A stretch of 64,000 bases of DNA from Roseiarcus sp963748545 (lineage in GTDB: Bacteria; Pseudomonadota; Alphaproteobacteria; Rhizobiales; Beijerinckiaceae): positions 62,001-126,000 of the forward strand of contig CAVVJO010000051.1 in assembly GCA_963748545.1 (NCBI GenBank). The letters run 5' to 3'. The notes under the pieces are model-generated. The model saw nothing but the letters and a program-made list of their open reading frames with translations. It ran no database searches and was not told the DNA's origin. Positions 17,851 through 27,281 of this stretch are shown piece by piece; within the stretch, counting starts at the first letter, position 1; each line of letters starts with the position of its first letter. The position numbers and the translations under genes are program-made.

Positions 17851-19101
17851 ATGGCAGGCAAGCAACATCCGCGACACCCCCGTAATCTTTCAGCGTTCCG
17901 GATGACCATCGCCGCGATCGCGGCGCTTGCGGGTGTGCTGGCGACTGCGGAGGCGTTCGCCGAGAGCGCCGATTGCGCGCGCTTGAGAGCCGCAATCGCC
18001 TCTGCGCCGCGCGGCGGCGGACAGAACGCCGGGGCCGCGGCCCGCGCGCGGTCGGAATTGGCCCGCACCAGCGCGTACGCCAATTCGATCGGCTGCAACA
18101 ACCAGAAGTTTTTGTTCTTCGGCTCTGAACCTCCGCCCCAGTGCGGCGAGATCAAGGGCCAGATCGCCACCATGCAGGCCTCCCTTGCGGAACTGGAAGC
18201 GCGCTCCGGGGGCGGCCGCGAGGATCTGATCGCGCGTTACAATTCCCAGTGCGGCGCCGCGGCGGCCCCGCAGCCGGGCAACATTTTCCAGGCCTTGTTC
18301 GGCGGCGGCGCAAAGCCGCCGCAGGAGCCCTATCAGCCGGTCGAGACCCTTCCGCCGGATGAGCAGGAGAAGACCATCGAAAAGTCGATCGAGAAGGAAA
18401 AGAAGAGCGCCAACGTCTCGGCCGGCTCGTACGCGGTCTGCGTGCGCACCTGCGACGGCGGGTTCTTCCCGGTGTCCTATTCAGGCGCGGGGGAGCAACT
18501 CGAGGACGTCTGCCGGTCGCTTTGCCCCGCCGCCGACGTCCAGCTCTACTCCTTCCCGTTCGGAGGGACGATCGAACAGGCGGTGTCTCTCAGTGGAGAG
18601 CGCTACGTCGATATGCCGAACGCGCTGAAGTTCCAGCAGTCCTACGATCCGACCTGCTCTTGCCGCCACAAGGGGGAGAGCTGGGCGCAGGCGCTCGCCG
18701 CGGCGGAGGCGAAGTACGGGCACGAGGCCCACGACATCTTGGTGACGCCCGAGAAGTCGCTCGAAATGTCGCGCCCGATCATCGCCAAGGTCGCCGCCGA
18801 CCCGAAGGCGAAGCTTGGCAAGAACGGCAAGCCTGTCGCATCGACTCCGGACGCGACGGGCGCGAGCCCGAGCCCCGCCACCGACCCGAGCCTGACCGGC
18901 GCCGGGCAGGGGCTCAACGCCAACGGCGAAGACACGGCGCTCAGCGCAGCCGCGGCGACCGTCAGCCGCGAAGCCTCGGGCATCGCCGGCGGCGCCGCGC
19001 AGTCCGGAACGTTCTACACGACGACGCAGGGCAGGACGGTCAGCGAGACGGGTCCGAACGGCGTCAACACGAAGGTGCGAATCGTCGGGCCGGCGCTTTA
19101 G
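17851..19101 (+). CDS. Secreted DUF2865-domain protein
   Basis: A 416-residue protein with a cleavable signal (hydrophobic core about residues 18-35, ending AEAFAES). A Cys-containing helical region around 40-140 is followed by the DUF2865 core (about 185-295): YAVCVRTCDGGFFPVSYSG, VCRSLCPAADVQLYSFP and DPTCSCRHKGESW. Function is unknown; these proteins are common in Hyphomicrobiales and presumably periplasmic. ATG 17851 is used; ATG 17902 would start right at the hydrophobic core and is also possible. The C-terminal 110 residues are Ala/Ser/Pro/Gly rich. It converges with gltX, 12 bases apart. Confidence 0.8.
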   Translation: MAGKQHPRHPRNLSAFRMTIAAIAALAGVLATAEAFAESADCARLRAAIASAPRGGGQNAGAAARARSELARTSAYANSIGCNNQKFLFFGSEPPPQCGEIKGQIATMQASLAELEARSGGGREDLIARYNSQCGAAAAPQPGNIFQALFGGGAKPPQEPYQPVETLPPDEQEKTIEKSIEKEKKSANVSAGSYAVCVRTCDGGFFPVSYSGAGEQLEDVCRSLCPAADVQLYSFPFGGTIEQAVSLSGERYVDMPNALKFQQSYDPTCSCRHKGESWAQALAAAEAKYGHEAHDILVTPEKSLEMSRPIIAKVAADPKAKLGKNGKPVASTPDATGASPSPATDPSLTGAGQGLNANGEDTALSAAAATVSREASGIAGGAAQSGTFYTTTQGRTVSETGPNGVNTKVRIVGPAL

Positions 19102-19113
19102 CGAGGCGCCCGC

Positions 19114-20454
19114 TCAACCGGATAGGCGGGCCAGCGCCTTGACGCGCCCGATCAGGGGGAGCAGCGCCGCAAGCTCAGGCCCCGAGTCCCGTCCTGTGAG
19201 CGCCAGCCGCAACGGGTGATAGAGGTCCCGGCCTTTGCGGCCGGTCAGCGCTTTCAGCGCATTCGTCCATGCGCTCCAGGTCGTCTGGTCCCAGTCGCCG
19301 TCGGGCAAGCGCTCGGCGGCGAGGTCGAGATAGGCCCGGTCCTCGACGACCGGCGCGATGTCGCCCTCGATCACCGCGCGCCATTCGAGGACGTCGGCGA
19401 GCCGCGCGACGTTGCCGCGCACCGCGAGCCAGAAGGCCTCGGCGGTCGGGCCGGCGATCCCGAGCGCCGCGAGCCTCTCGGCGACGGCCGGATAGGGCAT
19501 GGCGTGCAGCGTGCGGGCGGAAAGGGCGTCGAGCTCGGCCTCGTCGAACCGCGCCGCGCCGTGCGACAAATTCTCGAGGTGGACGAGGCCGGAGAGCTCC
19601 TCGAGCGAGGCCACCGGCCTCACCGCCTCCGCCGAGCCGACCAGAACCGCGAGCGCGGCGACGGCGAGCGGCTCGACCCCCTTCTCCCGCAACGAGCCGA
19701 TCGAGAGCGCGCCCGTCCGCTTGGACAACCCCTCGCCGGACGCGTCGGTAAGCAGGTTGTGATGCCCGAACTCGGGCGCCTGGCCGGCGAGCGCTTCGAA
19801 CAGCTGGAGCTGCACGGCGGTGTTGGTGACGTGGTCCTCGCCGCGAATCACATGGGTGACGCCGAATTCGATGTCGTCGACCACCGAGGGCAGCGTGTAG
19901 AGGAAGGTGCCGTCCTCCCTCCGCAAAACCGGATCGGAGAGCGACCCGCAATCGATGTGGCTCTCGCCGCGCACCATGTCAGTCCAGCGGACAGTTCCGG
20001 GTCCGAGGCGAAAACGCCAATGCGGCTTGCGTCCGGCGGCTTCGAGCTCGGAGCGCTCGGCCTCGCTCAGGCGGAGCGCCGCTCGGTCGTAGATCGGCGG
20101 CCGGCCGAGCGCCTGCTGGCGCTTGCGCCGCCGATCCAGCTCCTCCGGCGTCTCATAGGCCGGATAAAGGAGGCCCAGCGACTTGAGTTTTTCGGCCGCG
20201 GCGTCGTAAAAGGCCATCCGCTCCGATTGGCGGCGGACAAGATCGGGTTCAACTCCGAGCCAGCCGAGATCCTCCTCGATCGAGCGGGCGTATTCGGCTC
20301 GCGAGCGTTCGACGTCCGTGTCGTCGAATCGGAGGATGAACCGTCCGCCCGTGCGGCGGGCGAACAGCCAGTTGAGCAGGGCCGTACGGGCGTTTCCGAT
20401 GTGAATCCGCCCGGTCGGCGAGGGGGCAAAACGAACGATCGGAACCGAATTCAT
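19114..20454 (-). CDS. gltX: Glutamyl-tRNA synthetase (short type)
   Basis: A 446-residue class I synthetase. The HIGH element reads HIGN in FAPSPTGRIHIGNARTALLNWL, and the KMSKS element is GLSKR. RFDDTDVERS and VIRGEDHVTNT are further GluRS marks. At 446 residues it matches the shorter of the two GluRS types found in many alphaproteobacteria, so it may charge tRNA-Glu, tRNA-Gln or a subset, with another copy elsewhere. It is divergent from the GT21 gene, with only 74 bases between starts. Confidence 0.93.
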   Translation of the reverse strand: MNSVPIVRFAPSPTGRIHIGNARTALLNWLFARRTGGRFILRFDDTDVERSRAEYARSIEEDLGWLGVEPDLVRRQSERMAFYDAAAEKLKSLGLLYPAYETPEELDRRRKRQQALGRPPIYDRAALRLSEAERSELEAAGRKPHWRFRLGPGTVRWTDMVRGESHIDCGSLSDPVLRREDGTFLYTLPSVVDDIEFGVTHVIRGEDHVTNTAVQLQLFEALAGQAPEFGHHNLLTDASGEGLSKRTGALSIGSLREKGVEPLAVAALAVLVGSAEAVRPVASLEELSGLVHLENLSHGAARFDEAELDALSARTLHAMPYPAVAERLAALGIAGPTAEAFWLAVRGNVARLADVLEWRAVIEGDIAPVVEDRAYLDLAAERLPDGDWDQTTWSAWTNALKALTGRKGRDLYHPLRLALTGRDSGPELAALLPLIGRVKALARLSG

Positions 20455-20528
20455 GAGCCTTCATAGAAGCGTCGCTCCAGTCCGGCAATACTGCTGGCCT
20501 CGATTCGCGAATTGAGTACAATACCGTA

Positions 20529-21695
20529 ATGACAATCAGCGCTCTTGCCGCCGGTATCTGCGTCTCGGCCGGCGGCGTCCACGCCCTGAGTGTGGCCCTC
20601 TCAATTCCCCGTTGCAGACGACGAGGTCGCTACTCACCCCCGCCGAAGGACGCTCCGCCCGTCTCCATCGTCCAGCCGTTGTGCGGGGTCAAGTCGTTCT
20701 CGCGCGAAACGCTGCGCTCGATCTTCGCCCTCGACTATCCCGATTACGAGATCGTGTTCTGCCTCGCCAGCGGCGACGATCCGATCGCTCCCCTGGTGCG
20801 CGGCGCGATCGCGGCGCACCCCGAGCGGCCCGCGCGGCTGCTCATCGGCGACGACCGCGTCAGCGCCAATCCGAAGCTCAACAACGTGGTGAAGGGCTGG
20901 AAGGCGTCCCGACATGAGTGGGTGGTGATCGCCGACTCCAACGTGCTGATGCCGCGCGACTACATTCAGCGGCTGCTCGCCCGCTGGCGTCCCAACTCCG
21001 GCATTGTCTGCGCGCCGCCGATCGGCTCGCAGCCCGGATCGTTCGGCGCCGAGATCGAGTGCGGCTTCCTCAACACCTACGAGGCCCGTTGGCAATATGC
21101 GGCTGAGGCGTTTGGCCTTGGTTTCGCCCAGGGCAAGACAATGCTCTGGCGACGCGACATCCTGGAGGCCGGCGGCGGCATCGAGGCGCTCGGCGCCGAA
21201 ATCGCCGAGGACGCCGCGTCAACCAAGCTGATCCATGCCCAGGGCTACGACGCCCACCTCGTCAGCGAACCGTTCCAACAGCCGCTTGGCGTGCGCAAGC
21301 TGAAGGACGTCTGGGCAAGGCAGGTGCGCTGGGCGCGACTGCGGCGGGTCACCTTTCCCTTGCAATTCGCGCCCGAGATCCTCACGACCAGTCTGGTGAC
21401 GATCGTGGCGGCGGGGTTTGCGGCGCCGGAATTCGGGGTGAGCCCGTGGACGAGCGTCGCGATCGCGACGGTCTACTGGTATGCGATCGAAGCCCTGCTC
21501 GCCCTGGTGGCCGGCTGGCCGCTGAGCTGGCGGAGTCCGTTCGCCTGGATGGCTCGCGACATCCTGTTGCCCATCTTGTGGGCGGAAGGGTGGACCGGCG
21601 ACAATTTCGTCTGGCGCGGCAACGCCATGAACGTGGAGGAAACCACCCTCCAGGAGATCTCCTCCGGCCCGCTTGGCCCGCCCCCGAAGATCTGA
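20529..21695 (+). CDS. GT21-family (ceramide glucosyltransferase/HpnI-like) membrane glycosyltransferase
   Basis: A 388-residue enzyme. The N-terminal hydrophobic anchor is followed by the GT21 D1-D2-D3-(Q/R)xxRW series: VSIVQPLCGVKSFSRETLRS, SANPKLNNVVKGW, DSNVLMPRDYI, EDAASTKLIHAQGYD and RQVRWARLRR. Two or three C-terminal membrane segments occur at about 275-350. In bacteria such proteins make glucosylceramide-like lipids or act in hopanoid head-group synthesis (HpnI). No other hopanoid gene is in the window, so the lipid acceptor is undecided. ATG 20529 lies close behind the divergent gltX. Confidence 0.82.
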   Translation: MTISALAAGICVSAGGVHALSVALSIPRCRRRGRYSPPPKDAPPVSIVQPLCGVKSFSRETLRSIFALDYPDYEIVFCLASGDDPIAPLVRGAIAAHPERPARLLIGDDRVSANPKLNNVVKGWKASRHEWVVIADSNVLMPRDYIQRLLARWRPNSGIVCAPPIGSQPGSFGAEIECGFLNTYEARWQYAAEAFGLGFAQGKTMLWRRDILEAGGGIEALGAEIAEDAASTKLIHAQGYDAHLVSEPFQQPLGVRKLKDVWARQVRWARLRRVTFPLQFAPEILTTSLVTIVAAGFAAPEFGVSPWTSVAIATVYWYAIEALLALVAGWPLSWRSPFAWMARDILLPILWAEGWTGDNFVWRGNAMNVEETTLQEISSGPLGPPPKI

Positions 21696-21872
21696 TCCCG
21701 GGCGCTCGTTCCGATCGCAAAAAAATTAGCCGCCCGGCGCCTTCGCGCGTGCGGGCCGTCTCAATTCTGCTGAAGTGCCGGCGTACCTCGAAGGGAGTAG
21801 CTGCGTCAGTCGGTCACGGACCACGTACAACGGGGCATGGTAAGAAGACTGGCGGGGAGGAGAAACCCCAAC

Positions 21873-22127
21873 ATGCAATCGCACAGCAACGACGTGAGGA
21901 TGAGTGTCCTGAACGCTATCCACTGGGATCTCGCGGTGCCTCGGCACCGGGTTACGGTCGAAGTCAGCGACGGCTGGGTGACGATGTCAGGATCGGTCGA
22001 TCTCCCCTACCAGCGTTCGTGCGCCGAAGCCGACGCCAAGAATGTTCCTGGCGTCGTCGGCGTCATCAACCAGATTGAGCTCGCCGCCGCCGAAGCCGCG
22101 AGGAAGACCGAAAGTACGACGCACTGA
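21873..22127 (+). CDS. BON-domain protein
   Basis: An 84-residue protein consisting of a single BON domain: DVRMSVLNAIHWD, VTVEVSDGWVTMSGSV, and VPGVVGVINQIEL. BON domains bind phospholipid or other hydrophobic ligands and occur in stress-response proteins. There is no signal peptide, unlike OsmY. ATG 21873 has GGAGGAG upstream; ATG 21837 would add 12 residues. It converges with the SDR at the end of the polyol cluster. Confidence 0.75.
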   Translation: MQSHSNDVRMSVLNAIHWDLAVPRHRVTVEVSDGWVTMSGSVDLPYQRSCAEADAKNVPGVVGVINQIELAAAEAARKTESTTH

Positions 22128-22149
22128 AGCGATAGCCGCTTCGACCGCG

Positions 22150-22941
22150 TTAAACGGACTTCAGCCAGCCGCCGTCGACGAAGTAGGTCGAGCCGACCGA
22201 GTAGCTCGCGCGCTCGGACGACAGGAAGACGAACATATTCGCGATCTCCGCCGGCGATGCGAAGCGCTTGATCGGGGCGAATTCGCGGGCAATTCCATCG
22301 AGATAGCCTTGCCAGTCTCCGCCGGTCTCTGCGGTGAGCTGCTTGGCCGTTTTGATCCAGTCGGGGGTGAGGACCAGTCCGGGATTGACGCAGTTCACTC
22401 GGATATTATCTCCGACGAGTTCGGTCGCCAGGCACTTCGAGAACATCATCAGCGCCGCTTTGGTCGTGTTGTAGATCGGCTCGTACCATAGCGGCTGGAC
22501 CGCGCAGATCGAGGCGTTGTGCAGGATCACCCCGCCGCCGCGCCCCTTCATGAGCGGCGCAATGCCCCGGGCGAGCCGCACCGCCGCCATGACGTGCAAC
22601 TCCCAATAGGCCTGCCACTTGTCGTCAGCCGCCTCCATCACGGTCTCGTTCGAGCCGGAGCCCGCGTTGTTGATCAGGATGTCGGCGCCCCCGAACGCCG
22701 CCTTCGCGGCGTCGATCAGCGCATCTGTCCCCTCCCGCGTCGAAACGTCGCAGGCGACGCCCTCGGCCCGAACGCCATATCGGCCGGCGATCCGCCGCGC
22801 CTCGTCTTGAATCCGCTCGGCGCCGCGCGCCGCGAGGACGAGATCGACCCCTTCCGCCGCCAACCCTTCCGCGATCGCCAGACCAATGCCGACGCTGCCT
22901 CCGGTCACCACCGCGACCTTACCCTTGAGCTCGAGATCCAT
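22150..22941 (-). CDS. Short-chain dehydrogenase/reductase, last gene of polyol cluster
   Basis: A 263-residue classical SDR with TGGSVGIGLA for NAD(P) binding, NNAG, and a catalytic Y-x3-K in YNTTKAALM. Substrate is unknown. It is the distal gene of the minus-strand polyol cluster, so it may oxidise or reduce a sugar derivative. ATG 22941 has GGAGAAC just upstream; the open frame continues upstream through a perfect stem-loop and is not supported. It is annotated in relatives only as an SDR or 3-oxoacyl-ACP reductase-like protein. Confidence 0.8.
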   Translation of the reverse strand: MDLELKGKVAVVTGGSVGIGLAIAEGLAAEGVDLVLAARGAERIQDEARRIAGRYGVRAEGVACDVSTREGTDALIDAAKAAFGGADILINNAGSGSNETVMEAADDKWQAYWELHVMAAVRLARGIAPLMKGRGGGVILHNASICAVQPLWYEPIYNTTKAALMMFSKCLATELVGDNIRVNCVNPGLVLTPDWIKTAKQLTAETGGDWQGYLDGIAREFAPIKRFASPAEIANMFVFLSSERASYSVGSTYFVDGGWLKSV

Positions 22942-22954
22942 GTTGTTCTCCTTC

Positions 22955-22976
22955 CTGACGCCGGGTCCGGCGTCAG
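22955..22976. repeat. Perfect stem-loop just upstream of an SDR ribosome site
   Basis: CTGACGCCGG, a two-base loop, and CCGGCGTCAG form a perfect 10-bp inverted repeat between the ribitol dehydrogenase gene and the last SDR, ending within a few bases of the Shine-Dalgarno. It could stabilise or punctuate the mRNA. A direct repeat CGAAACGGGG occurs twice around 22996-23018. Confidence 0.5.
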
Positions 22977-23026
22977 CCCCGATGATCACCGGATCGAAAC
23001 GGGGTCCGAAACGGGGCCTTCATCGC

Positions 23027-23755
23027 TCACAGATCGAAGTTGGTCGGCATCATCACGACGTCCCGTATCGTCATCCCGCGCGGTCGCGTCAGCATGAAGA
23101 TGACGACCTCTCCCACCTCGCTCGGCTCGAGCAAACTGCCGGACTCCCGGGCCTGTTTGAGCTTCTCCGGCGGCCAGTCCTTGAGCAACGCCGTCACGAC
23201 GGGTCCGGGCGAGATAGCGCCCACGCAAATCCCGTGCTTGAAAACCTGCCGCCGCACCGTCTGGACAAAGCAGTTGATCGCCCATTTGGACGAGGCGTAG
23301 ACGGGCTCCCAGGGCGTCGGAAAGTGAGCGGCGAGAGAGCTGGTCACGATGATGTCGCCGGTTCCCCGCTCGATCATGTGCGGCAGCGCGTCGCGCACGT
23401 TCTTCATCACGACGTTGACGTTCAAATTCAACATCCTGTCGATCGCATCCGTCTCGGCGTCGATCAGGTCTCCGCCGACATAGAGCCCTGCATTGGCGTG
23501 GAGAATGTCGAGGCGGCCCGCCGCGTCGAGCACTCTTGGCACGAGCGTCGCGCAGTCCTTGGAATCGAGAAGGTTGATGACCAGCGGCGTCACCGCGGCC
23601 CCATGCTTCCGGGATAGCGCGTTCAGCGCCGACTCGTCGCGGTCGATCAACACCACCCGAGCCCCGGCGGCGAGCATCGCTTCGGCGCTCGCCAGTCCGA
23701 TCCCCGATGCGGCTCCGGTCACCGCGGCGACTTTGCCGTCCAACGCTCCCGCCAT
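23027..23755 (-). CDS. rbtD: Ribitol 2-dehydrogenase-type SDR
   Basis: A 242-residue SDR that closely follows the enterobacterial ribitol dehydrogenase pattern. Matching blocks are KVAAVTGAASGIGLA, VVLIDRD, GRLDILHANAGLYVGG, WEPVYASSKWA (catalytic Tyr and Lys), GAISPGPVVTALLKDWP, and the ending TIRDVVMMPTNFDL. Ribitol dehydrogenase makes D-ribulose, which the kinase half of the FGGY-HAD fusion upstream could phosphorylate. It has a plausible ribosome site (GAGGATTGAGG) before ATG 23755. Substrate is inferred from similarity, not shown. Confidence 0.82.
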   Translation of the reverse strand: MAGALDGKVAAVTGAASGIGLASAEAMLAAGARVVLIDRDESALNALSRKHGAAVTPLVINLLDSKDCATLVPRVLDAAGRLDILHANAGLYVGGDLIDAETDAIDRMLNLNVNVVMKNVRDALPHMIERGTGDIIVTSSLAAHFPTPWEPVYASSKWAINCFVQTVRRQVFKHGICVGAISPGPVVTALLKDWPPEKLKQARESGSLLEPSEVGEVVIFMLTRPRGMTIRDVVMMPTNFDL

Positions 23756-23827
23756 CGCCTCAATCCTCGCCGTGGTTGCGGAGAGCCTTCTTGTCCCCGG
23801 GCGGACCGCTCTCCTGGGTCTGTTTGT

Positions 23828-24601
23828 TTACCAGCATGAGTAACCGGCGTCGGCAAGCACGATCGATCCGGTCAGCAGGCTCGCCGCGTCGGATGCGAGG
23901 AACAGCACAACCGACGCCACCTCGTCCGGCTCGCCCATGCGTCCCATCGGGGTGCCGTCGATCCACACGTCAAACATCGCCTTGTTGGACTTGCCGAGGG
24001 CCGTGAGCGGCGTGTTGATATACGTCGGCGCGACCGCGTTCACGCGCACGCCGCGACCGCCCCATTCGGCGGCCAGGGATTTCGTGAGGTGATGCACCGC
24101 GGCCTTGGAGGCATTGTAGTTGGCCTGGGCCTGCGGTTTGTTCACAATGAGGCCCGACATCGAGCCGATGTTGACGATCGAGCCGCGTCCCGCCGTCAGC
24201 ATCGCCCGCCCGAACGCCCGGCAGCACCAATAGACGCCGTTCAGATTGACGTTGACGACGTCCAGCCAATCTTCGTCGCCGACGTCTTCGGCAGGGGCGG
24301 ACGGCCGGACGATGCCCGCGTTGCAGACCAGCACGTCGATCCTGCCCTTTTCCGCGAGCACTTTGGCCGCGGCCGCGTCGACGTCAGCCGAGTTCGTCAC
24401 GTCGACTTCGATCACGTCGACGTCGTAGCCCTTGGCCTTCATTCGCGCCCGGCCGTCTTCGGCGACTTTGGCATTTCGGTCGGCGACGTAGACATGAGCC
24501 CCGGCTTCACAAAGCGCCTCCACGCACGCCAACCCGATGCCTTGACCGCCCCCGGTGACGACCGCGACCCTTCCGGTGAGCTTGATACGATCGAGATACA
24601 T
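23828..24601 (-). CDS. Short-chain dehydrogenase, probable polyol dehydrogenase
   Basis: A 257-residue classical SDR: TGGGQGIGLA, DVDVIEVDVTN, CNAGIV, catalytic Ser in IGSMSG, and YNASKAAVHH (Y-x3-K). The ending TGSIVLADAGYSCW resembles rhizobial sorbitol, galactitol or arabinitol dehydrogenases. It lies between the MtlK-type enzyme and ribitol dehydrogenase in the cluster, so a polyol substrate is likely, but the exact one cannot be read from sequence. Confidence 0.8.
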   Translation of the reverse strand: MYLDRIKLTGRVAVVTGGGQGIGLACVEALCEAGAHVYVADRNAKVAEDGRARMKAKGYDVDVIEVDVTNSADVDAAAAKVLAEKGRIDVLVCNAGIVRPSAPAEDVGDEDWLDVVNVNLNGVYWCCRAFGRAMLTAGRGSIVNIGSMSGLIVNKPQAQANYNASKAAVHHLTKSLAAEWGGRGVRVNAVAPTYINTPLTALGKSNKAMFDVWIDGTPMGRMGEPDEVASVVLFLASDAASLLTGSIVLADAGYSCW

Positions 24602-24718
24602 GACCCCTCCTGACGGCGCTGCCGGCCGGAAACGGCTAGGCCGAACAGCATGTGGCCGCCGCCGTCATCGACGCGCCGCATACCCGGCGGCGCGGTTCAC
24701 CCCGGTCGTCATCGCCCT

Positions 24719-26197
24719 TTACGCTTCGCCCCTGAGATAGTCGTCGAGCGTAGCGCGAACCCCGTGGGTCCAGAGCGAGCCGAGCGCGCCCGAGAAGGCG
24801 GCGACGTAAGTTGAGTCCTCCGCCAGCTCGCCGAAAATATCGCGCATGGCGAGGAACGCGCTCGGATCGGTCCGGGCGGCCTTCGCCGCCGCCTGCAATC
24901 GGTCCCAGCTCGGGTCGTTGGGCGGGATCGCCTTGCCGCTCTCCGACACGCCGGCGCAGTAGCGACACCAGAGCGCGGAAACGAGCGCGAGCCCGTTGAC
25001 GCTCGCGCCGGCGGCGATGCGGTCGCGCACCGTCGGCAGGACGAATTTCGGCTGACGGTTCGAACCGTCGAGACAGAGCCGGCTGACGGTGTCGCCGATC
25101 TTGGGGTTGCCGAAGCGTTCGGCGACTTTGCGACGATAGGCCTCGAGGTCGACTTGCGGCGGCGGCGGCACGACCGGGATGATCTCCCGCTTCGTCAGCG
25201 TTTCGAGGAACGCGGCGATCTGGCGGTCCTCCATCGCCTCGTGCACGAAGTGGATGTCGAGCAGACCGGCCGGATAAGCGATCGCCGCGTGGCCGCCGTT
25301 GAGGATGCGGATCTTCATCAGCTCAAAGGGCGCGACGTCCGCGGTGAAGGTGACGCCGACCAACTCTAGCGCGGGGCGTCCTGACGGGAATTTGTCCTCG
25401 ACCACCCATTGGCGAAATTCCTCGCAGAACACCGGCCAGGAGTCCTCGACGCCGTAGGTCTCGCTGAGGATGCGACGCTCGCGCTCGCTCGTCGCCGGGG
25501 TGATCCGATCGACCATCGAATTGGGAAAGGCGACGTTCGCCCGAATCCATTGCGCGAAGGCGGGATCGGAAAGCTCGGCGAGGCCCGCAACTGCGTTCTC
25601 GGTCACATGGCCGTTGCCGGGAATGTTGTCGCAGGACATCACGGTGAAGGGGGGAACGCCAGCCGCGCGTCGGCGCTTAAGGCCAGCTGCGATCAGACCG
25701 AAGGCGGTCTTCGGCGCTTCGGGGCGCGCGGCGTCGGCGACGATATCCGGATGACCAGGGTCGAAACGCTGGGTCGCCGGCGAGATGTAATAGCCGCCCT
25801 CGGTCACCGTCAGCGAGACGATGCGGATCTCGGGCCGGGCGAGCGCGGCGAGGTTCGCCTCGACGTCGAACGGCGGAACGAAATCGATCATCGCTCCGGT
25901 GATGCGCGCCGACGTCGCGCCCGCCTCCTGCTCGACGACCGTGGTCAGCCAGTCCTGCGCCTCGAGCTTCGCGCGCATGTCCACGTCCGGCTCGCGGACG
26001 CCCGCCCCCACCAGGGCCCAGTCATGGTCCGCGCCGGTGTTGAAGAGATCATCGAGATAGACGGCCTGGTGGGCGCGATGAAAGTTTCCGACGCCGATAT
26101 GGACGATCCCAGGCTTGAGGTCCGCGCGCCGATATTTGGGAACCGCGACGTGCGCCGGCGGATGCGCCAGCGCGGCGTTGGAAAGTTTGACGCTCAT
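24719..26197 (-). CDS. mtlK: Mannitol/arabinitol dehydrogenase family (MtlK/UxuB type)
   Basis: A 492-residue long-chain polyol dehydrogenase. The N-terminal Rossmann part contains VHIGVGNFHRAHQAVYLDDL (about 31-50), and the C-terminal catalytic domain carries the family lysine region in FELMKIRILNGGHAAIAYP (about 292-310). The family oxidises D-mannitol to fructose or D-arabinitol to xylulose using NAD. It follows the ABC ATPase gene by 57 bases. In smo operons this gene is called mtlK; the real substrate here could be another polyol. Confidence 0.88.
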   Translation of the reverse strand: MSVKLSNAALAHPPAHVAVPKYRRADLKPGIVHIGVGNFHRAHQAVYLDDLFNTGADHDWALVGAGVREPDVDMRAKLEAQDWLTTVVEQEAGATSARITGAMIDFVPPFDVEANLAALARPEIRIVSLTVTEGGYYISPATQRFDPGHPDIVADAARPEAPKTAFGLIAAGLKRRRAAGVPPFTVMSCDNIPGNGHVTENAVAGLAELSDPAFAQWIRANVAFPNSMVDRITPATSERERRILSETYGVEDSWPVFCEEFRQWVVEDKFPSGRPALELVGVTFTADVAPFELMKIRILNGGHAAIAYPAGLLDIHFVHEAMEDRQIAAFLETLTKREIIPVVPPPPQVDLEAYRRKVAERFGNPKIGDTVSRLCLDGSNRQPKFVLPTVRDRIAAGASVNGLALVSALWCRYCAGVSESGKAIPPNDPSWDRLQAAAKAARTDPSAFLAMRDIFGELAEDSTYVAAFSGALGSLWTHGVRATLDDYLRGEA

Positions 26198-26254
26198 GAG
26201 CTCCTGCCTTGCGTGCTGCTCTTGATGACGTGGGGCGCGGCCCCGGGCGCGCCG

Positions 26255-27256
26255 TCAGTCGATGCGCCGGCCGTCCTTGTCGAACTTGTGCAAGTTGGCC
26301 TCGCGCGGGGTCACGAAGATCCGCTGGTCCGGCTTCAGCGGCGCCTCGCCTTCGAGCCTGAGCGTCAGGGGTCCAATGCCGTCGCCCTCGGCGTGGACGA
26401 AGGTGTCGGAGCCCAGGTGCTCGGCGAGCCGCACCGTCGACGGCCACTCTCCGGCGGTGGTTGAAATCTCGACATGCTCGGGCCGAATGCCGATGGTCGC
26501 GGCGCCGCGCTTCTCGGCGCTCGCGCCCCGGATCATATTCATGGTCGGCGAGCCGATGAAGCCCGCGACGAACAGGCCGTTCGGCCGGTTGTAGAGTTCG
26601 AGCGGCGAGCCGACCTGCGCGACGGAGCCCCGGTCGAGCACCACGATCTTGTCGGCCATCGTCATCGCCTCGACCTGGTCGTGGGTGACGTAGATCATTG
26701 TGGTCTTGAGCACGTTATGCAGTTCGCCGATCTCGACCCGCATCTGCACCCGCAGCGCCGCGTCGAGGTTCGAGAGCGGCTCGTCGAACAGAAACGCTTT
26801 CGGCTCGCGCACGATCGCGCGGCCGATGGCGACGCGCTGGCGTTGGCCGCCGGAGAGCTGGCGCGGCTTGCGGTCGAGATAGTCCGTGAGGTTCAGCGTG
26901 CCCGCCGCCTTGGTCACTTTCCGCTCGATGACGTCGGCCTTCTCGCCCGCCATCTTGAGGGCGAAGGCGATGTTGCCGCGCACGCTCATGTGCGGATAGA
27001 GCGCGTAGGACTGGAACACCATGGCGAGTCCGCGCTTGGAAGGGCCGACTTCAGTGACGTCCTTGCCGTCGATCAGCACCTCGCCCGAAGTCACGTCCTC
27101 AAGTCCGGCGATCAGGCGCAAGAGCGTCGACTTGCCGCAGCCGGAGGGGCCGACGAACACGGCGAATTCGCCGTTCTTGATGTCGAGGTCGACGCCGTTG
27201 ATCACATTGACGGCGCCGAACGCCTTGCGGACCGACTTCAGTTGGATGCTTCCCAT
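26255..27256 (-). CDS. smoK: Sugar/polyol ABC transporter ATP-binding protein (SmoK/UgpC/MalK family)
   Basis: A 333-residue ABC ATPase with an N-terminal nucleotide-binding domain: Walker A GPSGCGKST (about 38-46), LSGGQRQRVAIGRA, and FLFDEPLSNLD. A C-terminal TOBE/MalK-type regulatory domain (about 235-333) follows. It powers the two permeases encoded just upstream. The sequence is a standard CUT1-type ATPase. The symbol follows the rhizobial smo operon layout. Confidence 0.88.
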   Translation of the reverse strand: MGSIQLKSVRKAFGAVNVINGVDLDIKNGEFAVFVGPSGCGKSTLLRLIAGLEDVTSGEVLIDGKDVTEVGPSKRGLAMVFQSYALYPHMSVRGNIAFALKMAGEKADVIERKVTKAAGTLNLTDYLDRKPRQLSGGQRQRVAIGRAIVREPKAFLFDEPLSNLDAALRVQMRVEIGELHNVLKTTMIYVTHDQVEAMTMADKIVVLDRGSVAQVGSPLELYNRPNGLFVAGFIGSPTMNMIRGASAEKRGAATIGIRPEHVEISTTAGEWPSTVRLAEHLGSDTFVHAEGDGIGPLTLRLEGEAPLKPDQRIFVTPREANLHKFDKDGRRID

Positions 27257-27281
27257 AGTCGCATTCTCCCTAAATGCCGGC

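Noticed and set aside
17621..17905. A 94-codon frame ahead of the DUF2865 gene
   Set aside because: It overlaps the DUF2865 start, has no ribosome site and is Arg/Pro-rich without similarity.
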